Assembly: GCF_000367365.1 (NCBI RefSeq)
Contig: NZ_BARF01000099.1
Span: 62,001-126,000, forward strand
Direction of reading: 5' to 3'
DNA from: Streptomyces prunicolor NBRC 13075
GTDB taxonomy: Bacteria; Actinomycetota; Actinomycetes; Streptomycetales; Streptomycetaceae
Length of the DNA: 64,000 bases
Positions 31,237 through 39,918 of the stretch are shown one piece after another (the stretch's first letter is position 1; the number at the start of each line of letters is the position of its first letter). The notes beneath the pieces were generated by a model, which saw only the letters and a program-made list of their open reading frames with translations, did not search any database and was not told the origin of the DNA. A program made the translations under genes and the position numbers.

Positions 31237-33456
31237 GTGGAGAAACTGGGGGCGGGCGATCCGCAGCGGATCGGGGCGTACCGGCTGTTGGCCCGGCTGG
31301 GCGCCGGTGGCATGGGGCACGTGTATCTGGCCCGCTCCGACCGGGGGCGCACGGTCGCCGTGAAGCTGGTGCGGGAGGACCTCGCCGCGCAGGAGGAGTT
31401 CCGGGCGCGGTTCCGGCAGGAGGTGCGGGCCGCGCGCCGGGTCGGGGGCCACTGGACGGCGCCCGTGCTGGACGCGGACACCGAGGCCGAGGTGCCGTGG
31501 GTGGCCACCGGGTACGTCGCCGGGCCGAGTCTGCAACAGGTCGTCGGGCGCGATCACGGGGCGCTGCCCGAGCGCTCGGTACGGATCCTCGCGGCCGGTC
31601 TCGCGCACGCGCTGCAGGACATCCACGCCGCCGGCATCGTCCACCGCGACCTCAAGCCGTCCAACGTGCTGGTGACCATCGACGGTCCCCGTGTCATCGA
31701 CTTCGGCATAGCGCGGGCCCTGGAGACCCAGGCCGGGGACGGGCTCACCCGGACCGGTTCGCTGGTCGGCTCGCCCGGTTTCATGGCGCCGGAACAGGTG
31801 CGGGGCGACCACGTCACCCCGGCGAGCGACGTCTTCTGCCTCGGCTCCGTCCTCGCCTACGCCGCGACCGGCACCCTTCCCTTCGGCAACTCCAGTAGCG
31901 GCGTCCACGCCCTGATGTTCCGCATCGCCCAGGAGGAACCCGATCTGTCGGGCGTCCCCGAGGGCATCGCCGACCTCGTCCGCGACTGCCTCCGCAAGGA
32001 CCCGGCCACCCGCCCCACCCTCCACCGCATCCTCGACCGTACGGGCGCGGAGGACACCGTCTCCGGCGGCCGCTCCCGCGACCCGTGGCTGCCGGGCACG
32101 CTGGTCGCCCAACTCGGCCGCCACGCCGTGCAGTTGCTGGACACGGAGGACCCGGAGACGGCGGAGCTGCCGAGGATCGACCCGGGGAGCGCGGAGCCCG
32201 AGCGGGCGGATGTGGAGCGCGTGGAGCTTGAGCGGGCGGAAGCGGAACGGGCTGAGCTTGAGCGGGCGGAAGCGGAACGGGCTGAGCTTGAGCGGGCGGA
32301 AGCGGAACGGGCTGAGCTTGAGCGGGCGGAAGCGGAACGGGTGGAGTTGGAGAAGGCCGCGCCTGGTTCGGCTACCGCTGCTGCTCCCGCCGCCGCTGCT
32401 GCCTCCGCCCCTGTTCCCCCTCTCCCTCCCACTCCGCCTCCCGCCCCTGTTTCCGCCCCCACTCCCACCGCCGTGGAGGAGAAGCCGGACCTCCTCCACA
32501 TCCCGCCCGCCACCGTCTCCGAGGCCTCCCCGGAGCACGCCCCGGCCTCCGACGACTCCTCCCCGGTGCCGCCCGCGCCGACGCCCGACGACCGCTTCCC
32601 GGCGGAGGTCGAGGTGCCGGCCGGAGCGCCCCGTACCCCGACCCCGCAGCCCCCGCACCCGGCCTACGGCTACCCGCAACAACACCCCCAGCCCTCCACC
32701 GCCTACGGCCCCCCGCCACCACCGCCCGACACCTATCCCCAGCCCCCGGCCCGCCAACTCGTCGGCTGGGGCGGGCAGGTGCCGTACAACCCCTACCCCC
32801 ACAACGGCGGCCTCGGCGCCACCCCGCCCTACGGCCCGGGGCCGGTCGGGGCGGCCCCGCTGTACGGGGAACCCCAACCGCCGCGCCGGAACGGCAGGTC
32901 GACCGCGCTGCTCGTCGTGGTCGCGCTCGTCGTCGCGCTGGGGGCGGGCGGTTCGGTGTACGCGCTGATGAAGAGCGGCGGCGACGGCAGCCGTACGGCG
33001 GCCGGTCCGGGCGGTCACGCCAGCAGCGCCGCGCCCACGACCCCGGGGCCGACCGCGACGAGTGGGAAACCGTCGGCGTCCGCCTCGCCCTCGGCCACAC
33101 CGACCGGCAAGGGTGCCGTGCCCAGCGGATACCTCGGCACCTGGAGCGCGTCCATCGACAACGACACGGGCCACAACACCCGCCAACTCACCATCCGGCA
33201 GGGGAAGGTGGGGGATCCCGTGCTCACCCTGGTGGCGGACGGCCCGAACTACCACTGCGAGTTCAGCGCCGACCTGACCCAAGAGCCGGGGGGCGAGAGC
33301 CCGTTGGCGATCGGCGCCTCCACCGTCACCGCCGGGAAGCCGCTGTCGTCCTGCAACCCGGGCTCCGCCACCGAGATCACCCTGCTGTCGGACACCACGC
33401 TGGAGCGCGTGAGCACCAGCAACGGGGAGAAGCTGACGTACACGAAGGCGGGCTGA
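31237..33456 (+). CDS. Membrane-anchored Ser/Thr protein kinase
   Basis: A 739-residue Hanks-type kinase. The catalytic domain is residues about 10-270: G-loop LGAGGMGHVYLA, VAVKLV Lys, HRDLKPSN near 138, DFGIA near 155 and APEQV. A highly regular E/R-rich segment follows at 328-368, encoded by a 30-bp tandem repeat, then a Pro-rich linker to about 550, one membrane helix near 556-577, and an extracytoplasmic domain of about 130 residues with two Cys (YHCEFS, LSSCNPG). No PASTA repeats are present. GTG 31237 has AGGGGAGG upstream at 10 bp; GTG 31204 is possible. Its substrates and the sensed signal are unknown. Confidence 0.92.
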   Translation: MEKLGAGDPQRIGAYRLLARLGAGGMGHVYLARSDRGRTVAVKLVREDLAAQEEFRARFRQEVRAARRVGGHWTAPVLDADTEAEVPWVATGYVAGPSLQQVVGRDHGALPERSVRILAAGLAHALQDIHAAGIVHRDLKPSNVLVTIDGPRVIDFGIARALETQAGDGLTRTGSLVGSPGFMAPEQVRGDHVTPASDVFCLGSVLAYAATGTLPFGNSSSGVHALMFRIAQEEPDLSGVPEGIADLVRDCLRKDPATRPTLHRILDRTGAEDTVSGGRSRDPWLPGTLVAQLGRHAVQLLDTEDPETAELPRIDPGSAEPERADVERVELERAEAERAELERAEAERAELERAEAERAELERAEAERVELEKAAPGSATAAAPAAAAASAPVPPLPPTPPPAPVSAPTPTAVEEKPDLLHIPPATVSEASPEHAPASDDSSPVPPAPTPDDRFPAEVEVPAGAPRTPTPQPPHPAYGYPQQHPQPSTAYGPPPPPPDTYPQPPARQLVGWGGQVPYNPYPHNGGLGATPPYGPGPVGAAPLYGEPQPPRRNGRSTALLVVVALVVALGAGGSVYALMKSGGDGSRTAAGPGGHASSAAPTTPGPTATSGKPSASASPSATPTGKGAVPSGYLGTWSASIDNDTGHNTRQLTIRQGKVGDPVLTLVADGPNYHCEFSADLTQEPGGESPLAIGASTVTAGKPLSSCNPGSATEITLLSDTTLERVSTSNGEKLTYTKAG
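32221..32340 (+). repeat. 30-bp coding minisatellite in the kinase gene
   Basis: Four consecutive 30-bp units, identical except at the first bases of unit 1, start at 32221, 32251, 32281 and 32311. Each encodes the decapeptide A-E-L-E-R-A-E-A-E-R. A degenerate unit precedes it. The Glu/Arg pattern at i,i+4 favours a rigid, soluble alpha helix linking the kinase domain to the Pro-rich region. Confidence 0.9.
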
Positions 33457-33500
33457 ACACCGGGCTGAATGTCGAGCTGAGCGTCGGGCTGGAGTTCACC

Positions 33501-34220
33501 TCACCGGGGCTCGGGTGGCCGCTGCCTCGGCATGTTCGGTCGGCTGCCGCCCCCCGGCCCACCCGGCCCTGGCGGCTGCGGGAACCTGCCCTGCACGACG
33601 GTCCCCTCCTGCCGGCTGCCGGGGACCGCCGCCGACTGGATGCCCAGTGGCCCCGACCCGGTCCGGAACTCCACCATCCAGTCGGCCGTCTCCACCCGGA
33701 CCAGTTCCGTCACGTCCTCCGAGAAGCGCCGCAGCACCCCCAGACACCGGTCCGCGGCCTCGCTCGCCGTGCCCTCCGCGGGGCCCAGGAACTCCCGGAC
33801 GCCCTCCGACGCCCAGTCGAACTGGAGTGCCTGAAGACGCCGCTGCACGGCCTGCGCCGTAGCGACATCCCGCATCCAGCCGGACGTCATCCCGAAGAAC
33901 CGGTCCCCGGCCACGCACGCCACCCCCAGCAGCAGCGCCAGATAGCCCCAGGAGGCCAGCCCGCCCGCCACCCCCGCCAGGTCCAGCAGAGGCAGCGCGA
34001 CCCCCGTCACCGCGCCCAGCGCCGCGCCCGCGCGCAGCACCCGCGCCCCGCGCCGCTTCCACACCCGCTCGGTGAGATACCGGGCCGCCGTCTCCAGCGC
34101 CCCGCGCTCGACCCACCGGTAGAGCTCGTCCAGCCGGGCCGTCGGCTCGCCCCAGTCCCCGAGCGGAAACGTCCGCCCGGCCAGATCGCCACCTTCGGGC
34201 TGAATCTCCGGCTGACCCAC
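33501..34220 (-). CDS. SLATT-domain membrane protein
   Basis: A 239-residue protein from GTG 34220 (GGGAG upstream). It has the SLATT layout: a cytoplasmic helix ARLDELYRWVERGALETAAR with RYLTERVWKRRGARVLR, two closely spaced membrane helices (about 68-86 and 90-108), then a long C-terminal helix (VQRRLQALQFDWASEGVREF) and a Pro/Gly-rich tail. SLATT proteins were named for association with SMODS and SLOG nucleotide-signalling proteins in defence contexts. In Streptomyces one copy sits next to ybaB-recR, as here, with no cyclase or SLOG gene adjacent. It may act as a membrane effector or channel, but its role at this site is unknown. Confidence 0.8.
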   Translation of the reverse strand: MGQPEIQPEGGDLAGRTFPLGDWGEPTARLDELYRWVERGALETAARYLTERVWKRRGARVLRAGAALGAVTGVALPLLDLAGVAGGLASWGYLALLLGVACVAGDRFFGMTSGWMRDVATAQAVQRRLQALQFDWASEGVREFLGPAEGTASEAADRCLGVLRRFSEDVTELVRVETADWMVEFRTGSGPLGIQSAAVPGSRQEGTVVQGRFPQPPGPGGPGGGSRPNMPRQRPPEPR

Positions 34221-34477
34221 CCGGCACTCCCTTACGTCGTGTGACACCTGATGCTGATGTGCCGGACCCTTCCTACCGCGCCCCTTCCTACCGCCCAATG
34301 GGTGGCGAAGGATCTGGTTTCACCTCTTTTCCGCCCGGAAGTGGGTCTTGATCAGGTATAGGACACGATGAAGACTCACTCGAAAGAGTGCCGAAGCGAT
34401 GACTGCCCGGACCACGTAGGCTCGTGCCGAGCGGGCGGAACCGCGCCTGTACAGCCGTACGAAACCAGGAGCTGATC

Positions 34478-34822
34478 GTGATTCCCGGTGGTGGCCAGCC
34501 CAATATGCAGCAGTTGCTGCAGCAGGCCCAGAAGATGCAGCAGGACCTGGCGGCCGCGCAGGAGGAGCTGGCGCGGACCGAGGTCGACGGACAGGCGGGC
34601 GGTGGGCTGGTCAAGGCCACCGTCACCGGCTCCGGCGAGCTGCGCGCGCTGAAGATCGACCCGAAGGCGGTCGACCCCGACGACACCGAAACCCTCGCGG
34701 ACCTCATCGTCGCGGCCGTCCAGGCGGCCAACGAGAACGCGCAGACCCTCCAGCAGCAGAAGCTCGGCCCGCTCGCGCAGGGACTGGGCGGCGGCAGCGG
34801 TATCCCGGGTCTGCCTTTCTAA
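34478..34822 (+). CDS. YbaB/EbfC-family nucleoid-associated protein
   Basis: A 114-residue protein starting at GTG 34478 with AGGAG upstream. It has the family core QQAQKMQQDLAAAQEELART, then GGGLVKATVTGSGELRALKI and DPDDTETLADLIVAAVQAAN. It should form dimers that bind DNA without strong sequence preference. It is the first gene before recR and DUF5063, the conserved bacterial ybaB-recR pairing. Confidence 0.96.
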   Translation: MIPGGGQPNMQQLLQQAQKMQQDLAAAQEELARTEVDGQAGGGLVKATVTGSGELRALKIDPKAVDPDDTETLADLIVAAVQAANENAQTLQQQKLGPLAQGLGGGSGIPGLPF

Positions 34823-34895
34823 GACAGGCCGCAGCCAACTACGGTACGTACGTGTCACGCGTACCGCATGACTCCACGGAAGGGCAGGCAGTCCG

Positions 34896-35495
34896 TTGTA
34901 CGAAGGCGTGGTCCAGGACCTCATCGACGAGTTGGGGCGACTCCCCGGCGTCGGTCCCAAGAGCGCGCAGCGGATCGCCTTCCACATCCTGCAGGCGGAG
35001 CCGACGGACGTACGACGGCTCGCGCAGTGCCTGATGGAGGTCAAGGCGAAGGTCCGCTTCTGCGCGACCTGCGGAAACGTCGCGCAGGAAGAGCTGTGCG
35101 GCATCTGCCGCGACCCGCGCCGCGACCTCACGGTGATCTGCGTGGTCGAGGAGCCGAAGGACGTCGTAGCGGTTGAGCGCACCCGCGAGTTCCGGGGCAA
35201 GTACCACGTCCTGGGCGGCGCGATCAGCCCGATCGAAGGCGTCGGACCCGACGACCTGCGTATACGAGAACTTCTCGCGCGGTTGGCCGACGGTACGGTC
35301 ACGGAACTGATCCTTGCCACGGACCCCAATCTGGAAGGCGAGGCCACGGCCACGTACCTCGCCCGCATGATCAAGCCCATGGGCCTCAAGGTCACCCGCC
35401 TGGCCAGCGGCCTCCCGGTGGGCGGCGACCTGGAATACGCGGACGAGGTGACCCTCGGCCGCGCCTTCGAGGGGAGACGACTCCTAGATGTCTGA
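34896..35495 (+). CDS. recR: Recombination mediator protein RecR
   Basis: A 199-residue RecR starting at TTG 34896. Seen in order: helix-hairpin-helix LGRLPGVGPKSAQRIAFHIL, a C4 zinc finger CATCGNVAQEELCGIC (Cys near 57, 60, 69 and 72), and a TOPRIM domain with VVEEPKDVVAVE and ATDPNLEGEATATYLA. With RecF and RecO it loads RecA at gapped DNA. It overlaps the next gene by eight bases. Confidence 0.98.
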   Translation: MYEGVVQDLIDELGRLPGVGPKSAQRIAFHILQAEPTDVRRLAQCLMEVKAKVRFCATCGNVAQEELCGICRDPRRDLTVICVVEEPKDVVAVERTREFRGKYHVLGGAISPIEGVGPDDLRIRELLARLADGTVTELILATDPNLEGEATATYLARMIKPMGLKVTRLASGLPVGGDLEYADEVTLGRAFEGRRLLDV

Positions 35496-36150
35496 CGCCA
35501 CGCTGCATGCCACCGATCCGGACCCGGACGACTTCGCGGTCCAGATCGCGGACCAGGTCGAGAGCTTCCTGGTGGCCGTGTTCGAGGTCGCGAAGGGCGA
35601 GGACCCCGACTCGGCGGTCCCCTTCCTCCTCCTTGAGGTGTCCCAACTCCTCCTGGCGGGCGGCCGGTTGGGCGCGCACGAGGACATCCTCCCGGACGAG
35701 CGCTACGAGCCCGACCTGGGCCCGGAGCCGGACGTGGACGAGATCCGCGAGCGCTTCGCGGTGATGCTGGAGCCGATCGACGTGTACTCGGAGGTCTTCG
35801 ACCCCTACGAGCCGCGCAAGGCCCCGGTACCGGCCCGTATCTCCGACGACCTCGCGGACGTCATCACCGACCTCCGCCACGGCCTGGCCCACTACCGCGC
35901 CGGCCGCACCACGGAGGCCATGTGGTGGTGGCAGTTCTCCTACTTCTCCAACTGGGGCTCCACCGCCTCGGCCACCCTCCGCGCCCTCCAGTCCCTGGTA
36001 GCCCACGTCCGCCTCAACCAGCCCCTCCCGGAACTGGACGGCCTGGACACGGACCAGAGCGTCATGGGCGACGAGACGCTGGAGTTCGAGGCGGGGGCGG
36101 TGATGGCGGAGGAGATCGGGGAGCCGCTGGGGATCAGGCCGGTGAAGTAG
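35488..36150 (+). CDS. DUF5063 family protein
   Basis: A 220-residue acidic soluble protein with the DUF5063 pattern: DFAVQIADQVESFLVAVFEV at the N-terminus, DSAVPFLLLEVSQLLLAGGR, then RISDDLADVITDLRHGLAHY and the Trp-rich MWWWQFSYFSNWGSTASATL near 150. Function is unknown. It starts inside the recR stop region and is part of the same transcript; this order is standard in Streptomyces. It marks the end of the core block before the accessory island. Confidence 0.88.
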   Translation: MSDATLHATDPDPDDFAVQIADQVESFLVAVFEVAKGEDPDSAVPFLLLEVSQLLLAGGRLGAHEDILPDERYEPDLGPEPDVDEIRERFAVMLEPIDVYSEVFDPYEPRKAPVPARISDDLADVITDLRHGLAHYRAGRTTEAMWWWQFSYFSNWGSTASATLRALQSLVAHVRLNQPLPELDGLDTDQSVMGDETLEFEAGAVMAEEIGEPLGIRPVK

Positions 36151-36314
36151 TCAATCAGCGGTCTTTTCACGCAGGTTGTGGGGTGCGGCGGGTACGCTGC
36201 GCCCCACATTGCGTGTACGGGGACGAGGGGGACGCCGCGTACTGGGCGAGGACCACCCGACGACACTGACCGTCCACGCGAATCTCTCCTCCGCGCGCGC
36301 CCAACACCCCTGAC

Positions 36315-36725
36315 CTACGCCCCCACCAACGCCAGCACCGCCCCCAACCGCCCCGCCTCCACAAACGGCGCCGTAACCGTAGGCTCGCTGTACCACCGCA
36401 ACGGCCACGTGTTCCCGTAGAGCGCCGGAATCCCGATGTACGTGACGGTACGAGCGCCCCGGCCGCCGAACTGCTGCACACCCAAAGGCCAGTTGTGCCG
36501 GCGCACTTCCCCGGGCGCCAGCAGGAAGTACATCCACCGGAACCCGGCGGCCTCGCAGACGACGGGCCCCGCATCCCCGTCGGCGGCCTCGATGAGACGC
36601 GTGGCGACCTGTTCTCCCCGTACCCCTTCGATGCGTACGGCGTCGAAGTGGACGCCGGTGAGCCGGAGTTGGTGGCCGGACGCGGGGATCCAGTCCGGTA
36701 GGTGAATTGAGTCCGTCATGGTCAC
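36315..36725 (-). CDS. Unknown small protein divergent from an XRE/DUF397 pair
   Basis: A 136-residue protein, paralogous to the product of 22580-22996. Shared landmarks are WIPASGHQLRLTGVHFDAVR near the start, GPVV-x-EA, YFLLAPG, NWPLGV and GNTWPLRW. The GTG at 36725 has GAGGGG six bases upstream; an ATG two codons later is possible. It is divergent from XRE-DUF5753 and a perfect dyad lies between the two starts. No domain is recognised; a role in the same regulatory or toxin-antitoxin-like system is inferred from repeated co-location. Confidence 0.7.
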   Translation of the reverse strand: MTMTDSIHLPDWIPASGHQLRLTGVHFDAVRIEGVRGEQVATRLIEAADGDAGPVVCEAAGFRWMYFLLAPGEVRRHNWPLGVQQFGGRGARTVTYIGIPALYGNTWPLRWYSEPTVTAPFVEAGRLGAVLALVGA

Positions 36726-36766
36726 ACGGTGCCCCTCGCGAAGCTACGCTCGGTAGTGACTGAGGT

Positions 36767-36786
36767 GATACACGCTGGGGTGTATC
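36767..36786. promoter_or_regulatory. Candidate operator of the XRE regulator
   Basis: GATACAC (36767-36773) and GTGTATC (36780-36786) are exact complements around GCTGGG. The dyad lies 18 bp before the XRE GTG and 41 bp before the divergent gene, right for coordinated control by the XRE protein. Flanking GGT and GGT(C) extend the similarity a little. Confidence 0.7.
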
Positions 36787-36803
36787 GGTCGGAGGTGGGT
36801 TCT

Positions 36804-37619
36804 GTGTCGGGTCAGTCCAACGCCAACTCCCTGCCGCCGCCTGCGGCCTGGCGGTACAGCGGCAACCAGCTGAAGCGGTGGCGCACCAAGGCCAACGTGA
36901 GCCGCGAGGAGCTGGCCGCCGCCTCCAACTACTCGCCGGACACCATCAAGTCGATGGAGCAGGGCGTACGGATGCCGACGCCGCGTGTGCTCGACGTGGC
37001 CGATGGGATGTGCCGGGCCGATGGGCTGTTGAGCGCGGCCAAGGACTACTTGCAGAGGGAGAAGTTCCCGGCGCGGGCACAGGACTTCATGGAGCGGGAG
37101 AAGGAGGCGATCAGCCACTGGTCCTACGAAGCGATCCTGATCCCGGGGCTGTTGCAGACGGAGGGATATGCACGGGCCTTGATCGGCGGACGCTATCCAC
37201 CTGTGGCTCAGGAGTTGGTGGAGGAGCGGGTGGCGGCTCGCCTGGAGCGTCAGTTCCTGCTCACGCGCACGCCTCCGGCGGTCTTCGTGTTCCTGATCTA
37301 TGAGGCGGCGCTGCGAGCCTCGCTGGTGGACGGGGAACAACTGGGGCACATCCTGGACATGGCGCGGCTCGGCAACGTTTTGGTCCAGGTGCTGCCCTTC
37401 GAGCGGTTCGTCTCCACCGCGCTCGTTGGTTCGATGGTGCTGCTGGAGACCCACGACCATGAGCGGCACGCCTATTCGACGGGCCAGGCGATGAGCCAAC
37501 TCACCACAGACCCCGCGGTGGTGAGTTTGCACCTGGAGCGCCTTAGCCTGATTCGAACGATGGCTCTCAGCCCCGCTGAGACGACCCAGTTCATTGAACG
37601 GATGGCGGCACAGAGGTGA
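36804..37619 (+). CDS. XRE-family regulator with DUF5753 domain (Scr1/WhiJ-like)
   Basis: A 271-residue protein from GTG 36804, chosen because GGAGGTG stands seven bases upstream; a 25-codon extension would run through the operator. The helix-turn-helix is NQLKRWRTKANVSREELAAA, SNYSPDTIKSMEQGVRMP. DUF5753 follows: LIPGLLQTEGYARALI near 118, FLIYEAALRASLVDG near 170, VLVQVLPFERFVSTALVG near 200. It overlaps the DUF397 gene by GTGA. This locus is intact and is the best template for the two other copies in the window. Confidence 0.92.
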   Translation: MSGQSNANSLPPPAAWRYSGNQLKRWRTKANVSREELAAASNYSPDTIKSMEQGVRMPTPRVLDVADGMCRADGLLSAAKDYLQREKFPARAQDFMEREKEAISHWSYEAILIPGLLQTEGYARALIGGRYPPVAQELVEERVAARLERQFLLTRTPPAVFVFLIYEAALRASLVDGEQLGHILDMARLGNVLVQVLPFERFVSTALVGSMVLLETHDHERHAYSTGQAMSQLTTDPAVVSLHLERLSLIRTMALSPAETTQFIERMAAQR

Positions 37620-37816
37620 CAGAGCAACCCGTGTGGTTCAAGTCCAGCTACAGCGACGACGAGGGCGACAACTGCGTCGAGGTCGCCCTCCCCGCACCGC
37701 AGTTGACCGTCCACATACGCGACTCCAAGAACTCGGCGGGACCCGAACTCGCCCTCCCCGCCCCCGCCTGGACGGCGTTCCTCTCCGGAGTTTCCGCAGC
37801 TCACCCCGGAGCTTGA
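37616..37816 (+). CDS. DUF397 protein
   Basis: A 66-residue protein with the full DUF397 pattern: WFKSSYSDDEGDNCVEVA, then HIRDSKNSAGPEL and PAWTAFLSG. It starts at GTG overlapping the stop of the DUF5753 gene, so both are made together. In S. coelicolor Scr1/WhiJ-type loci, DUF397 proteins act with the XRE partner as a toxin-antitoxin-like or developmental control pair. Confidence 0.92.
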   Translation: MTEQPVWFKSSYSDDEGDNCVEVALPAPQLTVHIRDSKNSAGPELALPAPAWTAFLSGVSAAHPGA

Positions 37817-37987
37817 GCCCCGGGCTTCGAGCTCTTTTCTTGGGTTCTGGGCTGGTTGAAAAACAACCCAACCAACCAAGCCAGTACGTGAGTTGAGGGG
37901 GGTTTAACCCGAACGGGTGACATCCCGTGATCAGCTTGCGCTGCAACGTAAAGTCACTCTAGGTTCACGGCAAACAGCAAATAGTTC

Positions 37988-38024
37988 GGCCCCGGTCGGT
38001 GTTGGTAGCACCGGCTCCGGGGCC
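37988..38024 (+). promoter_or_regulatory. Stem-loop upstream of the winged-helix gene
   Basis: GGCCCCGG (37988-37995) pairs with CCGGGGCC (38017-38024), with an inner GGTG/CACC stem. It ends 29 bp before the GTG at 38054. It is either a terminator for the upstream DUF397 operon or a leader element of the downstream gene. The rest of 37817-38053 holds a short GGTTG-A5-CAACC hairpin near 37856 and nothing else recognised. Confidence 0.5.
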
Positions 38025-38053
38025 TGGACCTACGAATCGAAGAGGACTCGATC

Positions 38054-39160
38054 GTGGCTTACGCCCACCCTAGCCCTGCCCTGCCGTCCCCGTCGCACCC
38101 CATGGCCAAAACGGGCTACGGAAAACGCGCCACGGGTGACGAAGAACCGTACGCCGACCCGGACTTCGCACACCTGCTCCCGCGAGACGCCGAGATCGCC
38201 GTCTTCATCGACCACCTCGACGACGGTCACGCCATGGGCCACAAGGTGATCGCGGCCGAGCACCCCCGCTACGGCCAGCAGGCCTGCCGTACGTCTCTCA
38301 AGAGCCTCACCGAGGCCGGCCACCTGCGCTGGATCAAGGAACACATCACCGTCGAGGACAACTCGATGCGGTGGGTGACGCGGACGTACTGGTCGCGTAC
38401 GCCCAGGTCGGCGCAGTGGTGGGCCGAGTTCGCGCGTGAGCGCCACGGCAGGGACGTAACGCATGACTACCAGCCGGGCCTGGCAAGGACGGAAGACCCG
38501 ACCCCGACCCCGACCCCTGCGCCGGAGAGCGCGAGCGCGAGCGGGAGTGACGGGACGCCGGAGACGGACCCGACCCCCGAGCCCAGCGCCGCGTACCGCG
38601 CACTCGCCCAACTCCGCGCCACAGACCCCCGCATGTCGCTCTCCGAAGCCGAGTGCCGAGCCCTCGAACCCCTCGCCGCCGAGTGGCTGGCACGAGGCGC
38701 CACCCCGGCCGGCATGGCCCGCGCGCTGACCGACGGACTGCCACCCATCCTCACTAACCCGGGCGGACTCGCCCGCAGGCGACTGGAGACCAAGATGCCC
38801 CCGAAGAAGAACGACGCCGCCGAGACCCGCCCCCTCCGCGCCCGTGTGACCCGCGTGCTCATGGCCTGCGCCACCTGCGACGCCGACGAGCGGACGGCGA
38901 AGATCATCAACGGCGTGTGCGAGGAATGCCGCGCGGAGCCGGAGATGAGCGAGGAGGAGATCAAGAAGGGCTTCGAGGAGATCGCCTACCTGGGAACCAC
39001 GACGGCCCGCTTCCTGAAGCAGAAGCTGGAACGCCGTACGGGCGGGCCCGTGCCCGACACGTTCCGCCCCGTGCCGATCGAGGACCGCGTCCACTACCAC
39101 TACCGCGACAACCGCGACCGCATCGCGAACGGCCTCCCGCCGAGGCGGTGGAAGCCGTGA
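38054..39160 (+). CDS. Winged-helix DNA-binding protein with C-terminal zinc ribbon
   Basis: A 368-residue protein from GTG 38054 (GAGGA upstream). Residues about 35-115 read as a MarR/replication-initiator-like winged helix (RDAEIAVFIDHLDDGHAMGH, CRTSLKSLTEAGHLRWIKEH, then a wing MRWVTRTYW). A Thr/Pro/Glu-rich linker follows to about 185, then a helical region LSEAECRALEPLAAEWLARG, and a C4 zinc-ribbon-like pair C-A-T-C and C-E-E-C near 275 and 294. Similar proteins are common in Streptomyces accessory DNA; the target is unknown. It overlaps a potential GTG start of the Uma2 gene. Confidence 0.72.
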   Translation: MAYAHPSPALPSPSHPMAKTGYGKRATGDEEPYADPDFAHLLPRDAEIAVFIDHLDDGHAMGHKVIAAEHPRYGQQACRTSLKSLTEAGHLRWIKEHITVEDNSMRWVTRTYWSRTPRSAQWWAEFARERHGRDVTHDYQPGLARTEDPTPTPTPAPESASASGSDGTPETDPTPEPSAAYRALAQLRATDPRMSLSEAECRALEPLAAEWLARGATPAGMARALTDGLPPILTNPGGLARRRLETKMPPKKNDAAETRPLRARVTRVLMACATCDADERTAKIINGVCEECRAEPEMSEEEIKKGFEEIAYLGTTTARFLKQKLERRTGGPVPDTFRPVPIEDRVHYHYRDNRDRIANGLPPRRWKP

Positions 39161-39195
39161 CGGTCGAGAAGCGGCACGGAGGAGAGGGCGGCGCC

Positions 39196-39774
39196 ATGAC
39201 CCCCAGGACCGAGCAGCAGCCCCAGATGTCCGTCGTGGAATTCGAGCAGCTGGAACGCCATGCCCCCGAGACCGTGCGGCTGGAGTTCATCAAGGGGAAG
39301 GTCCAGGTCAAGCCCGTGCCGGACGGCAACCACACGGAGATCTACATGTGGCTACTGGAGCGGTGCATGCAACTGCGTCCCGACCTCCGGCTCTATCCGG
39401 AGCGGGGCCTCAAGACCGAGGCCTACCGCAAGGGACGCGCTCGCGCGGGCGCGATCCTGATGCCAAAGGGCGGCCTCAAGGGGCATGGGGAGTGGTCCGA
39501 GGCCGGGGGAGTACTGATGGCGGTGGAGGTCACGTCGTACGACTCCGGCACGAATCAGCGCGACCGGGTTGAGAAGCCCGACGGGTACGCGGCCGCGGGC
39601 ATCCCCGTCTACCTCCTCATCGACCGTGACGACTGCTCGGTCGTCGTGTTCAACCAGCCGGAGGACGGCCGTTACCGACACGAGGAGAAGCTCCCCTTCG
39701 GCGCGACCATCAAGATCCCGGACCCCGTGAACATCACCCTGGACACCGAGCCCCTGAAAGAGCTCGTGGACTGA
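39196..39774 (+). CDS. Uma2-family (PD-(D/E)xK) putative endonuclease
   Basis: A 192-residue Uma2 protein with the complete pattern: SVVEFEQLERHAPETVRLEF, VPDGNHTEIYMWLLERCMQL, LYPERGLKTEAYRKGRARAG, LMAVEVTSYDSGTNQRDRVE with the nuclease Glu, and the Lys region KPDGYAAAGIPVYLLIDRDD, ending ITLDTEPLKELV. The position where family members normally have 'R-P-D' reads R-A-G, so one acidic residue of the usual site is replaced. ATG 39196 has GGAGGAGAGG upstream; a GTG at 39157 overlapping the previous stop would add 13 residues. Confidence 0.88.
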   Translation: MTPRTEQQPQMSVVEFEQLERHAPETVRLEFIKGKVQVKPVPDGNHTEIYMWLLERCMQLRPDLRLYPERGLKTEAYRKGRARAGAILMPKGGLKGHGEWSEAGGVLMAVEVTSYDSGTNQRDRVEKPDGYAAAGIPVYLLIDRDDCSVVVFNQPEDGRYRHEEKLPFGATIKIPDPVNITLDTEPLKELVD

Positions 39775-39918
39775 ACGCCCATGGAGTGGGGGAGCCGAGG
39801 GTCACAGCCTCCAAGCCCCCAGACCCCCTTCCCCAAAGCGCTCTGCCCATCCGCCGCCCGTCACGGCTCGGCATCCTCTCCCGCTATGGGGGGCGCGATC
39901 CACTCGCGGGACGTCATC

